Part shown: positions 10,375-22,797 of the stretch, piece by piece
Numbering within the stretch: position 1 is the first letter of the stretch
Layout of the letters: every line of letters begins with the position of its first letter
Assembly (NCBI GenBank): GCA_003667255.2
Contig: RCWM02000049.1
Location: 1,345,501 to 1,409,500, forward strand
From: Euschistus heros
Lineage: Eukaryota > Arthropoda > Insecta > Hemiptera > Pentatomidae
DNA length: 64,000 nucleotides
Direction of reading: 5' to 3'
Notes under the pieces: generated by a model
The model's input: the letters and a program-made list of their open reading frames with translations, nothing else
The model's database searches: none
Told to the model about the DNA's origin: nothing
Program-made: the position numbers and the translations under genes

Positions 10375-11430
10375 TCTATACTATTATATAAAAGGATAAG
10401 ACATTTTTCGTTGGTGATCAGTAACCACGAAAACTAATAAACCAATTTGTACCAAATTTTAACTGCATCATCCTCATAGTTCAAGAAAAGTTTAGCAATA
10501 TTAAAATTTACCGAGTTTCAATTAAATTGTTTTTTTTAAATCGATAAATATTTTGTGTGCAGTGAATTTTGAAAATGGACCTATATGTGGCGAGCACCGT
10601 TCAAGAGATGTTACAAGGGGGTGTTATATAGAGCTAGAAATACATAATACAATTTACTAATTTTCAATTAAATTGTCTATTAAAAAAGCTATAAATATGT
10701 GGTGCGACATGTGGTTCCCGTTGATGTTTAAAATTAATAAGAACGATATGTACCTAGTGCCAATATGCAGTTTAAAATTATTGAACCCTGTACCAAATTT
10801 TAACTAAACCATCCTCATAGTTCTAGAAAGGTTTACGATAGTGATGTTTAAGTATGATTTGAATGTACTGTGCTGAGTGATAGAAACGAGGTTTGTCACA
10901 TTGTCATGTACTTTTTGGTTAGAAATTAAAATCCCAACTAGATTAAATTGATTATGCGGCACTAAAAATTGTTACCTATTCAAAATATTTATCCCTTCCT
11001 TTTTGAAATTGTGTGTAAAAATTAAATATTTAGGTATTGCTTGGAATTTAATTTGTCGTCTTCTTGAATGATGGTAGGTGTAAAAAGAAAATACCCTCGC
11101 AATTTTTATCATATTACGCAAACTGGAAATGGTAGTTCACAAACATATTGTATCAAATTCTAGTAGGATGCCCTTTTTGGAATAGTTATTTTCAAGAAGG
11201 ATTACATAGAAACCTCCATACCATGCTAGGTGATAATAGCAAAAATATCGAAATAATAATAAAGCTTCTTAAAAAATGACATTGGAGAAAAACAGATTGA
11301 AGGACCCTAAAGACCCCCGATGTTGAGTGTCCATAAAAATTTAAACCTAACCTAACCTATTATAATAAAACTTCAATTATTAATAAAATTCTTTACTTAT
11401 TAGTGTGGGCGAAGCCGCGATAGTACAAAT
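10375..11430 (+). mobile_element. Helitron copy with canonical 5' end
   Basis: It starts at TCTATACTATTATATAAAAG preceded by A, the expected Helitron 5' TC after A. It carries the shared GATCAGTAACCACGAAAAC and CCAAATTTTAAC blocks twice and the GAAACGAGGTTTGTCACA block near 10886. The 3' side keeps the hairpin region GTGGGCGAAGCCGCGATAG (about 11403-11422) but the terminal CTAG has decayed. No helicase block is readable. It is a non-autonomous derivative. Confidence 0.8.
11344..11359. repeat. Short CCTAA run (telomere-like)
   Basis: AACCTAACCTAACCTAT is about three units of the insect telomere repeat on its C-rich strand. A TTAGG-type pair is also at 50129-50142. These are too short to be telomeric arrays and probably arose by chance or as repair patches. 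Confidence 0.4.
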
Positions 11431-11439
11431 ATAATATGG

Positions 11440-12839
11440 TTACTTAAAATAATGTTATAAATTGAAAGGTAGTTCTTAACGACATGTGGAGGATGTGAGT
11501 TAGGAAATATGTTATTATTTTAAGAACCGGGCAAGGTTGGTCATAATTTTTCGTAATAAAAACGAGCTATTAACCATTGTCTGAAGTAAAAATTATCCTC
11601 TTTCGCCTTGGAAACTCAATATATCTCTGCCTATCCCTAGCTCCATTTAGATTATATACATTTTTTATGAAATAGAAAAAAGAACGCCAGGTGCCTGGGG
11701 GATTTCCGTAATGTCGCCTAGTAAAGTAGGATTTACCTTGTTAATATTTGTTTTAAATACTCTACTTCATCCGCCTTGCACGGTTTAAATTTAGCATATT
11801 ACAAAATTGTTCCATTTTAGTTGTGTTTAATTCAGTTAAGAATGAATGTTAAAGCCGGTAATACTGGTTTTCCAAGAAATAAATTTTGGCACGCAGGTTG
11901 ATTAACTACAGTCCTTGGGCGATCGCCAAGAGAGGTGGGAGAGGGCTACATTAGTCTCTATAGTGACCAAATTGGTTTTACTGTTTTTATTTTTAATTCA
12001 TATTTTATAAAAATAAATCAACCATTTTTTTAATTTTTTTTTTTTACGTAAATAATGTTGCTGGTTTTCATAGCAAGAACTAATGTTCTTTAATTAATTT
12101 TTCGTTTTAATTTTCCTAACTAAATTTAATTGGCTCTTTAAGTTTTTGAAGATTTAAATTAAAAGAGAACTATTTCTAAAAAATGTCTTATGATCAGTCT
12201 TAGGTTTAGTGTTAATATAATTCTTTAGTTCTGACAAAAATGTCTGTTTGACAATTATTTTTAGCTTTTAGAACTTGGATGTAATAAATTTGAGTGAAAT
12301 TATTAATATATTATAACTATCATTAACCAAAAAAAAAAAATAATAAATACATTATTTTACCTAACGCTAGTAAGATGCCGTTCGGTATTCTTACTTTTTA
12401 GTTGAAAATTTAAATAACAGTAATTTAATCATTAATTCCTTCATCCGATTAAGATCCAATGCTTTCTGAATCTCAAGTAGTTAAAGAAAGTAATTGGAGT
12501 TGCTATATTATTCATAATATTAATTCAGCTAAAGTTCAACAAAGTCATGTCTTCTCTGATTTTACGAATTCACGAGGTAGCAAGATAAAAATCAGCTAGA
12601 CTCAGTTAATCCACGATTCTAATATCCTTTCCAAGAGGTTTTTTTTTCTTTGATGTTGTGGTGTATTATTCAACGGTCTGGATTTGTCGTCGTGTCACGT
12701 CTTTTTCGCAGACGCAGTCTATAGGGATTTTTAATAAATTATTTAATCGTTGCTGTTTATTCTGAATTGCATATTTAATCATATGTTAGTGTACTTACTT
12801 ATCCATTACTGGAGAATTTATATGTCGCCACGATGCGGA
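11440..12839. other. AT-rich noncoding DNA
   Basis: No gene. The part at 11870-11970 is richer in G and C, with a CGATCGCC motif, but shows no terminal repeats. Confidence 0.5.
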
Positions 12840-13110
12840 CTGCTAGAGGGTAGGTATTGTCAGCACCTAAGGTTTAAATAATGGTTACTTTAAGTCGTTG
12901 GATTTTATTATAATCGGATTCCAAAATAGTTTGTGTTTGCCGTCCGCTTAGCAAGGTCGGAGGTGTAAAACAAGATGTAGAAGAGATGTTTGTATTAGAG
13001 CTAGTCTTGTGGATTTGAGTTTCTGATCGGATGTAATAAAAATAATATGTGAAGTCAGAGGTGTGTGGTGTTGGCATCTAACCGTCTCCTAACGTTCGGG
13101 TTCGAAAAAT
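12840..13110 (+). repeat. SINE-like repeat, unit 1
   Basis: Shares blocks with the unit at 13250-13410: GAGGTGT, AGAGCT..TCTTG.GGATTT, and near the end GTGTGTGG, GGTGTTGGCATC and GGTTCG. The block GGTGTTGGCAT...TTCGGG is also found at the end of the SINE at 37.5-37.77 kb. The shared 3' body suggests one SINE family. No poly(A) or duplication is clear. Confidence 0.35.
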
Positions 13111-13249
13111 CCTTTTTATTCATTTATATAATAATAATTTATATAAACCGCTGGAGTTTTACTTGGTAAATATAGTTCGTATAATAGCAGCGCGACGGTT
13201 TAAATGGAATGTAAATTCGTCGAATTTATTAATCCTTTGGGTAAATGAC

Positions 13250-13412
13250 TGAGGGGTATACAGAGGCGTACATAAGAATATTTCGTCAGAGCTGATCTTG
13301 GGGATTTAGATTTTGAGGGAGTGAGTTGGGAGGTGTGTGGTTAGGGGTTGGAGGTGTTGGCATCGAACCACCAGGTTCGGTAAACCTTCTACATTATTCT
13401 TTATGTTTCAAT
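13250..13412 (+). repeat. SINE-like repeat, unit 2
   Basis: A diverged relative of the preceding unit. It ends GGAGGTGTTGGCATCGAAC, then CACCAGGTTCGG. The two units lie in the same orientation about 400 bases apart, so they may be a local duplication. Confidence 0.35.
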
Positions 13413-13448
13413 TATTTGATATAAATGTGGTAGCTCCTTTTTTTGCAG

Positions 13449-13515
13449 CTCTGATGACGACAATGGCTTAAACGTTGGCACAAACAGTGAAAATAAAGAT
13501 TTGTTGATTTATCAT
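13449..13515 (+). repeat. Possible third PLE-type tail
   Basis: CTGATGACGACAATGG is followed by CTTAAACGTTGG and an AATAAAGATTTGTTGA stretch. The order CTGATGA, hairpin-like spacer, (G)AAACG, then an A- and T-rich tail parallels the two PLE tails elsewhere in the window. Only one copy is present and the hairpin is weak. Confidence 0.25.
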
Positions 13516-14355
13516 ATCCTTTTTTTTATTCTTTATTGTTAGTGTACTACTAATTTAAATTTTAGCGACATTGTAAGTTCTAGTATTTTTTTTATTAGTA
13601 TTTTTTATTTTTTAAATGTATTTCTTTATTTTTTTGCTCTACGTATATTCTGCTATTAAGTCAGTTGAGGATGGCAGATAGTATATTCGATGTGGCGAAA
13701 CCCCTTTTTACCTTTGGACCAACTAATCTGGTTATAGAGCCTACTTCAAAAGACTAATTCTGCAGCACAGTAGCTTTGGTGACGAAGAGGCGTTCTTTTC
13801 GGCTCCGGCTAATTGGATCTTCTCGTTTCAAGAAGGCCTTTTTCACCCATTAAGCCTCTTTCCTCGCTGTAATTTTGTAACAGAACCACTTTTATGTTTT
13901 ATACTTACGTTTTAAAATTTATGCCTGCTGAGCGAATATTATAATAAACATAATCATAACTGAAGAACATTATTAAAGAAGACTGTATTTGGTGACTAGG
14001 TGGATATATATTTTGTAGATTTATTAAGAGGGATCAGTTTAAAAAAAAAAAAAAATTAAATTAGCAACTCATTATAATATATTATACCAATTTTTCGGCC
14101 ATAACATTGATGGTAATCATCAGAGCAGATAGAGATATAAAAAGAAGCATAAAATTTTAGTATTTTATGTTAAACCATAACATTATAATAAATCTTGTTT
14201 TTAATAAGATATACAAAATGGCGCTTTTATTGGAAGCATGACACTGGATTTTATGGTTAATAATAGGTTTAATTGGTTGTGGTTGTTAAAATGCTAATTT
14301 TATTGTTTTTCGTTACGTTTGTGCTGATAGGCCATAATAAAATAGTTTATATTTA
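13516..14355. other. Noncoding DNA, no gene seen
   Basis: Mixed AT-rich and moderately complex sequence (13640-13880 the most complex). A TTGAGGATGG...GCGAAAC string at 13663-13703 loosely resembles the PLE tail pattern but has no convincing hairpin. Confidence 0.5.
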
Positions 14356-14359
14356 TATA

Positions 14360-14402
14360 CTAGCATCTCTAGTCGCAGTTTCGCCTGCTCTTATAAGTAA
14401 AT
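14360..14402 (-). mobile_element. Helitron 3' terminus
   Basis: On the minus strand it reads ACTTATAAGAGCAGGCGAAA, then CTGCGACTAGAGATG, then CTAG before T. This matches the family 3' end, although both arms of the hairpin have decayed. The plus-strand sequence beyond it (14440-14560, GAAACTACCAAACGGATTGG and onward) resembles the 5' region of other insect Helitrons, so two elements may meet here. Confidence 0.6.
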
Positions 14403-14569
14403 CTACTATATATTTGTCAAATACCACTCACTCATTTAACACGAAATCTCAGAAACTACCAAACGGATTGGAATGAAATTCGATATGAAGCTTCCTCTAG
14501 GGCCGTAGGTGCTCGCTAAGAAAGGAATTTAACAAAATCGGCCTGGATCGTGGCTAATTCGTGAAAAAT

Positions 14570-15605
14570 GCGATTACAATTTTTATTGGGTGAATAATAA
14601 AAGATTAATTGTCATATGGTATTTGGAGATAAGCTAAGTTAAAAAATAGGTTAGATGTTTAAGCCGCACACTTTGATCACAAATTAAGTTCCTTATAGTT
14701 GTAAACAAACAAAAATACGATCGATGTCGAAACCTTATAATATTTGTACTTTCTGTGAACTGTGATGGTGGCTGCAGAGGTGGACCCTTACAAGTTTGAG
14801 TTGTTTCGTGGCGAGAAGCTATTAAAAGAATTATGTTAAAGAGGAGGTTAAAAGACTTATGTTCTCTGGTAATGACATGTAAGGCCACTTCGATGTAGGA
14901 ACAAAAAACTGATAAGAATCAGTGAGTTCTATCAACTGTATGATTCTCTTTAGTATCGTCTCATGTTCTACCATGGAGAAGATGGGTACAGTATTAACAT
15001 CCCTCAGCGTGACCCCAACACCGATACACCACATAAGAAAAATGTATCTGCAGCTGATTTTTACGCCTAAATGTTAGTGAAGCGAGGAGGTGAAAAACCT
15101 TATTTACTTTAATTTCGTAATCTCTTCAAAGAATTTATGCTTGATATGAAAGCAAAAATAGAAACTGAAAGATTAAACTTTATTCGAAAAAATCAAAAAA
15201 GTTGAGAAGTTGAGACTTTATTCACTTAAAGTATGGCATAAGAAAAGCTGATGGTCTGGTATCAGAGCTGGGTAAGACGGTAGTGCTGCCTCGAAGCTTC
15301 ACCATATTGAAGGAATATCAAAATAATATAAAATTAACTTTTGCAAATTGTCAAATTTACTTATTGAAATTATTCTAAGAATGGAATCCTTTAGGTTTAT
15401 TAAAGTAATAATAATTATCAACGTTAAGCTTAACTTTTACTAATTTAAGTTGTCCTTTATCCTAATGATATTAAATCGTAGCGGAGCTGGGTCCTTTCAG
15501 CTAGTAATTTGTAATTGGATACTGTTAAGCAATGGTTATGTGGTTGAAATTTACGTTAAATTATAATTGGATATTTAATTATTAATAATTAATCAAAACT
15601 AAGGT
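14570..15605. other. Noncoding DNA, no gene seen
   Basis: Two overlapping minus-strand open frames (14634-14888 and 14831-15034) have no recognisable family and share DNA in different frames, so I do not call them. Otherwise AT-rich. Confidence 0.45.
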
Positions 15606-15609
15606 TAGG

Positions 15610-16268
15610 CCGCCCCATTTTTCACACATAATATCAAAAAATGAGAAATCGATATTTCGATAAGGCAATTTTTTTATTGCGCCAGAAATAATTTTATTGA
15701 TTTCATCTGGTTGGGTTTTAATTTCTAACTATAGAAGGTAGGGACAGTGAGCTAAACCTCTGCCACTTATTATTATAATAGTAAAATATACTATTTTAAA
15801 CCTTCTTAGAACTATGAAGATAATGTAGTTGAAATTTGGTAGAGATGAGTTTAATAGTTTTACCATTGCAAACTGTTGCAGAATGGCGCAAACCACATAC
15901 CGTTCGATTATTAAACATTCCTGGGATCCACACGTAACACTAAATATTTATAGTTTTTTGTTTTTATAACAATTTATTTGAACTAAGCATTTTTTTATAA
16001 ATAATTTCTCGCTCTATATAACACTATACCTTTATAACCTCTTTTAAATGGCACTCGCCACCTATCGGTTTTCAAACTTCACTGCGCACCCCATATTTAT
16101 CGCTTTTTAACAACAATTTAATGGAAAATGTTTAAATTTTGTTATTGCCGAACCTTCTTTGAACTACAAAGATGATCTAGTTAAAATTTGGTAAAGATTG
16201 GTCTAGTAGTTTTTGCTGTAAGTGATCACAACCAAAAAATTGGCTTGTCATTTTATATAATGGTATAT
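15610..16268 (-). mobile_element. Helitron copy, minus strand
   Basis: The 5' end is near 16268 (minus strand: CCATTATATAAAATGACAAG, family CTATTATATAAAAGGACAAG). Going inward it has the ACAACAAACC-type block, the CCAAATTTTAAC block and the GATAGGTGGCGAGTGCC block, followed by the second repeat of these blocks. The 3' hairpin and CTAG are missing, as is the helicase block. Confidence 0.75.
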
Positions 16269-16269
16269 A

Positions 16270-16830
16270 TATGGGTGTGTGTGTATATATATTAATCCTG
16301 GAAAAGCAGGAGTCTTTCTGCTGAATGAATAGGTTTTGTCAGCGGGGAAATTGGACGCGGTTTTCTCTTTCCGTTTTCAACAACCAATCTGTGTTTGAAA
16401 TGTTTGTTAGTTTTTTAGGCTTCTTTTATTTTTTTTTTTAAACTGAAATCCGTTATGACTTTTGTTCAAACAATAAAATATCTGTTTTTACCCTTTCCAC
16501 TACTTTTAACTGTGCCTTAGCGGGCGGTAAATAACTCGCAACGTTGAAAATGCTTGTCGGGAGTTGTGAAAAAGCTATTTCAGTTCAGTAAATATTGAAT
16601 ATTTTACGAAAGATGTATAGTACGGAATTTCGAAATAACACAAAACAGTCGAATATTATCATCTTTGTGTCGACTTTAAGATTTTAGAAATTGTTGTTAA
16701 TTCATTGAAAGATGTTGGAAAGATATATTGTTGGACTGTCTATGTGTATTGTCTATACTATAGGATATATACTCGTATGTATGCCTAATATTGGTACAAT
16801 TATAGATTTCGTATTTATAAACAAATTAAA
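16270..16830. other. Noncoding DNA with small GT/AT repeat
   Basis: A short TATATATGGGTGTGTGTGTA stretch lies at 16263-16290. No gene or repeat family is seen in the remainder. Confidence 0.5.
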
Positions 16831-16837
16831 ATGGAAT

Positions 16838-16935
16838 ACATGATTAGGATCGATGAATTATTAGCCACTTCTGTTGGAATTCTTTTAATTTACATAATTG
16901 TTTCGAATGTTAAACATTCATCATCAGTTCTAAAG
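16838..16935 (-). repeat. PLE family A tail
   Basis: Plus-strand sequence GATTAGGATCGATGAATTAT, then GCCACTTCTGTTGG and TTTCGAATGTTAAACATTC, matches the family A repeat. The hammerhead-like block is at 16900-16927 on the minus strand, where the core is an exact CTGATGA. Flanks show no clear duplication. Confidence 0.75.
16900..16927 (-). ncRNA. Hammerhead-like motif (exact CTGATGA core)
   Basis: Minus strand: CTGATGA, T, hairpin GAATG-TTTAA-CATTC with a perfect five-base stem, then GAAAC. CTGANGA followed by stem II and GAAA is the conserved core order of hammerhead ribozymes, and such motifs are reported in Penelope-like elements. A single extra T before stem II and the lack of obvious stems I and III argue for caution. 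Confidence 0.4.
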
Positions 16936-16939
16936 AGGC

Positions 16940-19900
16940 AAAATGAAAGGTTCACATTCAGTCCAATTTCTCCTATACCAATTATGTGTGCTTCAACCGG
17001 ATATATTTTAGGTTAGTGAAGAAATATGTTTTTATCAATGACGATACCAATGTTTTAATTGAATAGTAATTCTAATAAACAGTTTCACTATTTTATTAGG
17101 TTAGCAGTTGATGCTAAAGAAATTTTCGAATATAAAACTGCAATTCTCATTGAATATCAAATCAGAAGATACTTTTAGACAAATTTTTAGTTGAAAAGCA
17201 TCGAAAGGAAAAATAATATAGAAGGGAAAATGCAGTTGAAGCGAGGGCTTAGAGCCTTTCAAAAAAAGGTTAATATTTTATAAAGGTTGAGAGGTTTCCT
17301 CTTCATTTCGACTGGCTGAAAAACAAAGGACACTGAATAATAGCTTTGAAGTTTTCTGTTCAACTACAGCCGGTTGGGGCTATACATTTCTCTTTTTATC
17401 ATGTTTCTTTCTGTCCCTAAGTCAGCTCTCTGCCCTCATCGTTTTTGTGTTCTCGGTACTGTTTTGTATCCTTCATGTAGATTGAATTTAAAGCAATTTG
17501 TATTTTGTGAGGGATCTGATACAATATGTGGGATCCTGTTAGTATGTTTTTTGTCCTCATAAATTGTAAATATAAAAGGGACCAACCTCAGTCATTACAT
17601 TATTTAAATATTATAAAAAATATATATATTTAATAATTTAAAAAACAAAATATAATATTGTCTTATATGTTGCTGACTTGGCCCGAAACAGAAACCAATC
17701 TTTCTTTGATGACCGCCTGAAATTCGTTGGTATGGTCGTTGAGTTCGTTTGTTAAAATCTTTTATATGAAATCAGTTTAAAACAGTGTTTTACAGATCTG
17801 CCAGAATCTGACGATTTTTTGAGGCCGAAGGACATCCTTGGCCACTCTCCTTCCAAAATTAGAATTAGTTTTTATATAAACTATTTCACTGAAACACTTT
17901 GTAAATACATAAACAGTATCAAATCCCATGTTTTCGAACTGTATAACATTTTAATAAAATATGGAGAGATGAGAAATCGAAAAAATTTCGACTTTTCTTA
18001 GCTTTTTTCGCTAAAGCTTTGCTTTAATTTTTATCCAGATATGAATTTTTATCTCTCTCTTTTTTTTTTTTTATAACATTAAACTGTCTACAGTTATTGT
18101 CTAAACCTATTTAGTATTAGCCCAAGAGCTTGGTAATTTTGTATTTTCCGTGAGCGTGTGTCAGTCTGTTAGGCTAGGCATTTTAAAATTTTCATGTGAA
18201 AGTTTTGATCCTTTTTTTATTGTGTTTATAGTACTGAATTTTTGCAGAAATAAAAAAAAGCTTAGTTTTCGAGATGTTTAAAAAAACAAAAATAAAAAAT
18301 AGAAAATTTGTCTACATTTTGGCAAAAAGTGAGAAAAAAAATCAGTTCCGGGTAAAATTTTTCCCGAAAACTTCAGATTCGTGTTCAGTGACCCAATAAA
18401 TATGAAGGGTGAAAAATTCAAAACTTTCCCATGAACCCCATTTTCAGAGCTAATATAATACCGGTTTAATTGTGGGCTGAATTTCATTGTTTTTTTTACT
18501 AAGATGTTGGTATTTTTCGTATGCCTCTTTGTAGCTATCTCTCTACACTATCTGTAAAATTCAAAGTTTATTTATTTATTTAAATGTACCAGAACATGTA
18601 AATTGTAAAGTTTGAATGCTAATTACTCCTCTAAATGTTGACGGCATTTTCGCTCTGCTTGTTTAAGATATTTGTTCTAATTTTTCACATTACGTGTTTT
18701 ACTCTATTGGTTTTGTAGGAAAAACAACTGCTGTCTGTGGTTATTACTGAGCACAACGTGTGTTTCGTATTATGCAATGTTGTGCTTACTTTTGTTTTTC
18801 CCTTTCCTTCTGTTACCAGATTTTATTCTTTGTTTTCTTCGAGTTATTGCAGGGCAGTGGTAAACAACATCATTCCATTTTTGGCAACTTGAGATTTCTG
18901 CGTGGACACATAAACTTATAACTCACAGAATGTATATATGTTATCATTCCTTTCGGACAATTTCTTCTATTCTAGCCAATACTTTATTTTTGAATGCTTA
19001 AAGTGGCTTAATGCATTCTTAAGTATTGAAATATGACTTTAGGTGGGTTTGCAAAGAGAAATAGTCCTTAAAAAAATGATTTCGACATAGATTTACGGTA
19101 ATGATTCAAAATTATTAAAAGCTTGCTGATGCTGACTTTTGGTCTTCCTAAGCTTTGGTGTTTCCCTCGGTCGATTAGCCAACTGTTCATCACTGATTAC
19201 ATTTTTTGGAGTTCGTTTTATTATTTAATGTGAAGTGCTGTTGAAAGTTCTTACTTTTGAGTATAGAAATAGTTTCATATTCCAGTGGTTCTGTCTCGTC
19301 TTAAGGCAGAAAAGTTTTTGTTAATTCATTCATGGATCGACTTCGAGGTTGGGAGACACCTTCTACAAAGTGGGTACACTTAATATGTAACAGTACATCC
19401 TTACCGAGGTACTGAACCGATCCTGAAGTGGTACCGTATTTTTTATTTTTTTTTTAATTCCATCAGGTAGGAATGTTATTCTTATTTGAGAGTTATACTT
19501 CTACATTTGTCTCAGATTTTCCAACACCAATGCAGTAAGCTATTTCTCGATTACATAGTGCATTAACATTCTGTTTCATACTACCATATCGGATATTGCT
19601 ACAATGTAGTATATAAAGGGTTTACATGCTTAAGCAACCAAATTTCATTTTCGTGTGGTTTTAACGACATTTTTCTCAGTTTTTAACGACACATAAAACT
19701 GATTTGTTTACATTATTATTATCACCCCAATATAGCAAAAAAGCGTGTTTATTGGTTTAATTTATATGAAATGTGGACAGAGGATTCCATTTTTGGGATG
19801 TGGACAAAACTGGCTGTGTTGCCTTGGTTTTTTAATATCAGGCCAAGGAGATTAAACCAAAATTATAAGTAAAGGACAAGGTCTAACTTTTAAATTTTAA

Positions 19901-20815
19901 CCAAAAAAGTGTCTTATGGCTGATTCTCAAACTACAGGCAAATTTGTGTCCCCCGCCCATTAAAATTTTATAATTCTGCAAATTTGAAGTAGTAAGTAGA
20001 TATGATTTATGGATAAGGATGCAGGACCCACATTGGGAGGTGTTGTCTGGGTGATCAGATCTGTTAGTGATGTAGTCTGGTATGTAAAAATATGATTTAT
20101 CGGACTTAATTTTTCAGCCGTTCTGAGAGCAGTTTGGGGTGACTGGTGGAACACTGCAATACGGAAATAGCTGACATATCTCTAAAAACAGCGACCACTG
20201 AGGAAAACTAATAGACCATTAACCGAGTGCTGGACCCTTCCGCTAATGTTCAATGTTCCTCCCTGCCCTCTCTATTACCATATGTTAATGGCCTTTACTT
20301 CACGCTCTCGGTCATCCGGTTGTGGTAGTCAGTTCTTTGTTTATGCCAGGATGGTCCTACCCTTATGCTTTGTGTGCAGTGGTTCAATTATTAACTGTAA
20401 ATTTCAAGGTGTGTTCTTTGTCTCTTAGTGGTTTAGTTCTCGTTAGCCCTGAGATATGGTTCCCTATCGAGAGCCATGGATCCTGGTTTTACATGTTAAG
20501 ATTCGATTTATATTTTTTCAAGTTTTGAAACTCTTGGAATTACGCTGATTTGTCTCTGTCCTGTGTCGAGTTCTTCTATATAACTTTGACGCCGCACCGG
20601 ACGTGTCATAATTTAATTCTCCGAAATTACTAATTATATTGGGTAGGACACGTAGTCTTACACTTGTGCAAGTAAACCAAGTTTTCTGTATTGATCATTG
20701 GCTCTTCTAGGTTGTTATAATCTTAACTTAACTAAAAGAGGAAATTAATATTTAATTTAATTTAATTATATTAGTTTAAATTCTTTATTGAATAGCTTAA
20801 GAAAAAATGGAAGCA
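16940..20815. other. Unique AT-rich DNA, no gene seen
   Basis: No known family. Short open frames near 17374, 17819, 18278, 19960 and 20246 lack motifs. Stretches 18580-18950 and 20230-20480 are more complex and might be conserved noncoding or old transposon DNA. Confidence 0.45.
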
Positions 20816-20894
20816 ACTATCGATAGCAATCGATAGTTCTCAACCGATAGTATCGGGCTATCGATAGCACTAACTATCGACTATCGCCCAACCC
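20816..20894. repeat. Cluster of ATCGAT/CTATCG motifs
   Basis: About 75 bases hold eight CTATCG or CGATAG words. They include two CTATCGATAG palindromes and one ATCGATAG, ending in CGACTATCGCCCAACCC. TATCGATA is the DREF-binding element of fly promoters. A GGGTTGGGCGATAG end also resembles hAT transposon termini. No neighbouring gene or matching second end was found. Confidence 0.4.
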
Positions 20895-20899
20895 ATAAT

Positions 20900-22797
20900 T
20901 GGTTGTAGTTTTGGCTTGCATTTTGGTGGTTGTTTTAAATATAAGATCAATTATGATAGCACGTTTCTCTATTTTATTTATTTATATTTTGTTTTCACCC
21001 GTATGATCCATGATAGAAATATTAAAAATCAAATCTTATTGTAACATCCACTGGACGTTTTTATAAGGTATCAAAAGAAATGACATTCCCAGGAACTCTT
21101 TTCATCTTATACTAAAATAGGTTATTTAATAAAAATGTTTATTTAGCAATTTTAATTTCGTGTCTATACCACATAATTTTAATATAGATGTTCTATAACA
21201 GTTTCGTAATCCCATATTAGCCGACGATGTTCCGTATATTGGAAAATTTTTGGTAACAGAATCACTCTTATAGTGTAAAAGATTGTATTTCTTTACTTCA
21301 GGTATGTTGGTATGAATTATGAATGCAATGCCGTAGAAAAGAGGTGATATCAAGGAGTTATTTTCAGCATATACGATTCCTATTACGGAGATTTTTTCTT
21401 CGACATATTCATCAATCATACCTTTACGGCTGTTTTGTCGAAATAAGATGGCCACAAGCTCTGCTGTATGAGAAAATTGAATTCATCCCTCCCGTCTGTC
21501 TCCTCCGCACCTTGATGATTTCAGGCTACAAACTCAATAGCAGTTTCCGTGGGCGAGGAAATTGAAATGAATCAACTCCCTCGTTCCCAGATTCGAGTAT
21601 GTTAGGTCTGTGTTGCGAACTGATTTTAATGCGGTCTTGGCAATTTTCTTGATGAGGGCTTCCAATTCGAGAAGCCAGACTTCATTTTTTACTCAAATTG
21701 AAACGGTAAATTGGATTGGTGTCTCCTGCCTCCTCTCTTGCAATTTTATCCTTTGCTTATTTTTATTTCTTCTAGTAAAATTAATGATTATTTGATGTCT
21801 GTTGAACTTTTCTCATTATTTTATATTCTATTAATATGCCTTGATATTTTTTTGTTATTCTGAATGGGTTGGAAAATTTAATTTTAAAAAGAAGTTTCTC
21901 CGTTATCTTTCTTGGTAATGATTTCTTTATTTGAATTTCTCCTCTAGTGAATCTTTATTATTTCTTTAACGAAATGTAGAGTTCTTCCTAAAATTAGAAA
22001 ACAAAAAAAATCAAAAGGCTAAAGTAATGAAGTGGCCATTTTGGATAATGAACTCCATCTTCATAATTTCCCTAGAATAATTAAGATAATTTTCTAATAT
22101 CTTTGACTTTGTTGTAACTCAAATACCGAGGGATTTGGTCATGTTCTGAGTAAAAAAACCAATTTGAACAAAGTAAATGATTATTTTCAAAACAAATAAT
22201 TGTAAAACAAACCTCAAACGTGGTACATTGACCACAAGATATTGGTCTGTTGTGCTATCTTGTCTTTACTTGCAATCAAGGCACAAACATTGGTAATTGT
22301 AAAACTCAAATGCGTCAGATTTTTTTTATAATACAGCAAAACAAAGACAAATTTAAACACAGTACTAATTACTTGCTGAATACTTGTACTAAACTACGAA
22401 TTTTTCGAAAGCTTTAAGTTTTTCTAGCCGCTACTGAGCTGTTGTTACGGCTTATGTGTTGGCATAAGGTGTTCTCACTGTGATGATTTTTTTAAAATAA
22501 TTGAGGCGTGTAAATAGAAAAGGCTGTATGTGCTGAATAATTGATAACATTATAATTGGTTGCACTTACAGATTTTTCTGTTGTGTAACATTTAGGCGTA
22601 CAGTGTTTGCGCAATCAATCAAAAGATGTATTTTGGTACTAAACCCTTTAAGATAAATACTTACTGCTGTTAAGTCCATTACAATAACGAACTTACCTCA
22701 TTTTCCAAATTTTTTTTTTGGGCACTTAAGGCATTTTCCATTTACATGCCTCGATTGCATAATATGGAAGCAGATGTTTTATTTTTTTATTTTTATA
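20900..22797. other. Noncoding DNA with one unassigned open frame
   Basis: The longest clean frame is 21126-21455 on the minus strand, 109 codons without homopolymers (it includes KYNLLHYKSDSVTKNFPIYG). I do not recognise it. It could be a fragment of an old transposon or host gene, or chance. The rest shows nothing diagnostic. Confidence 0.35.

Noticed and set aside
13663..13703. TTGAGGATGG...GCGAAAC string resembling a PLE tail
   Set aside because: The hairpin between the two blocks does not pair well and there is no second copy.
14634..15034. Two overlapping minus-strand frames
   Set aside because: They use different frames over shared DNA and show no family motif; neither has support over the other.
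15481..15505. Possible Helitron 3' end (GGAGCTGGGTCCTTTCAGCTAG before T)
   Set aside because: It has a CTAG end and a small AGCTG/CAGCT stem, but no subterminal similarity to either Helitron family here.
20246..20528. Two overlapping plus-strand frames
   Set aside because: No motif and no splice or codon evidence; left as unassigned DNA.
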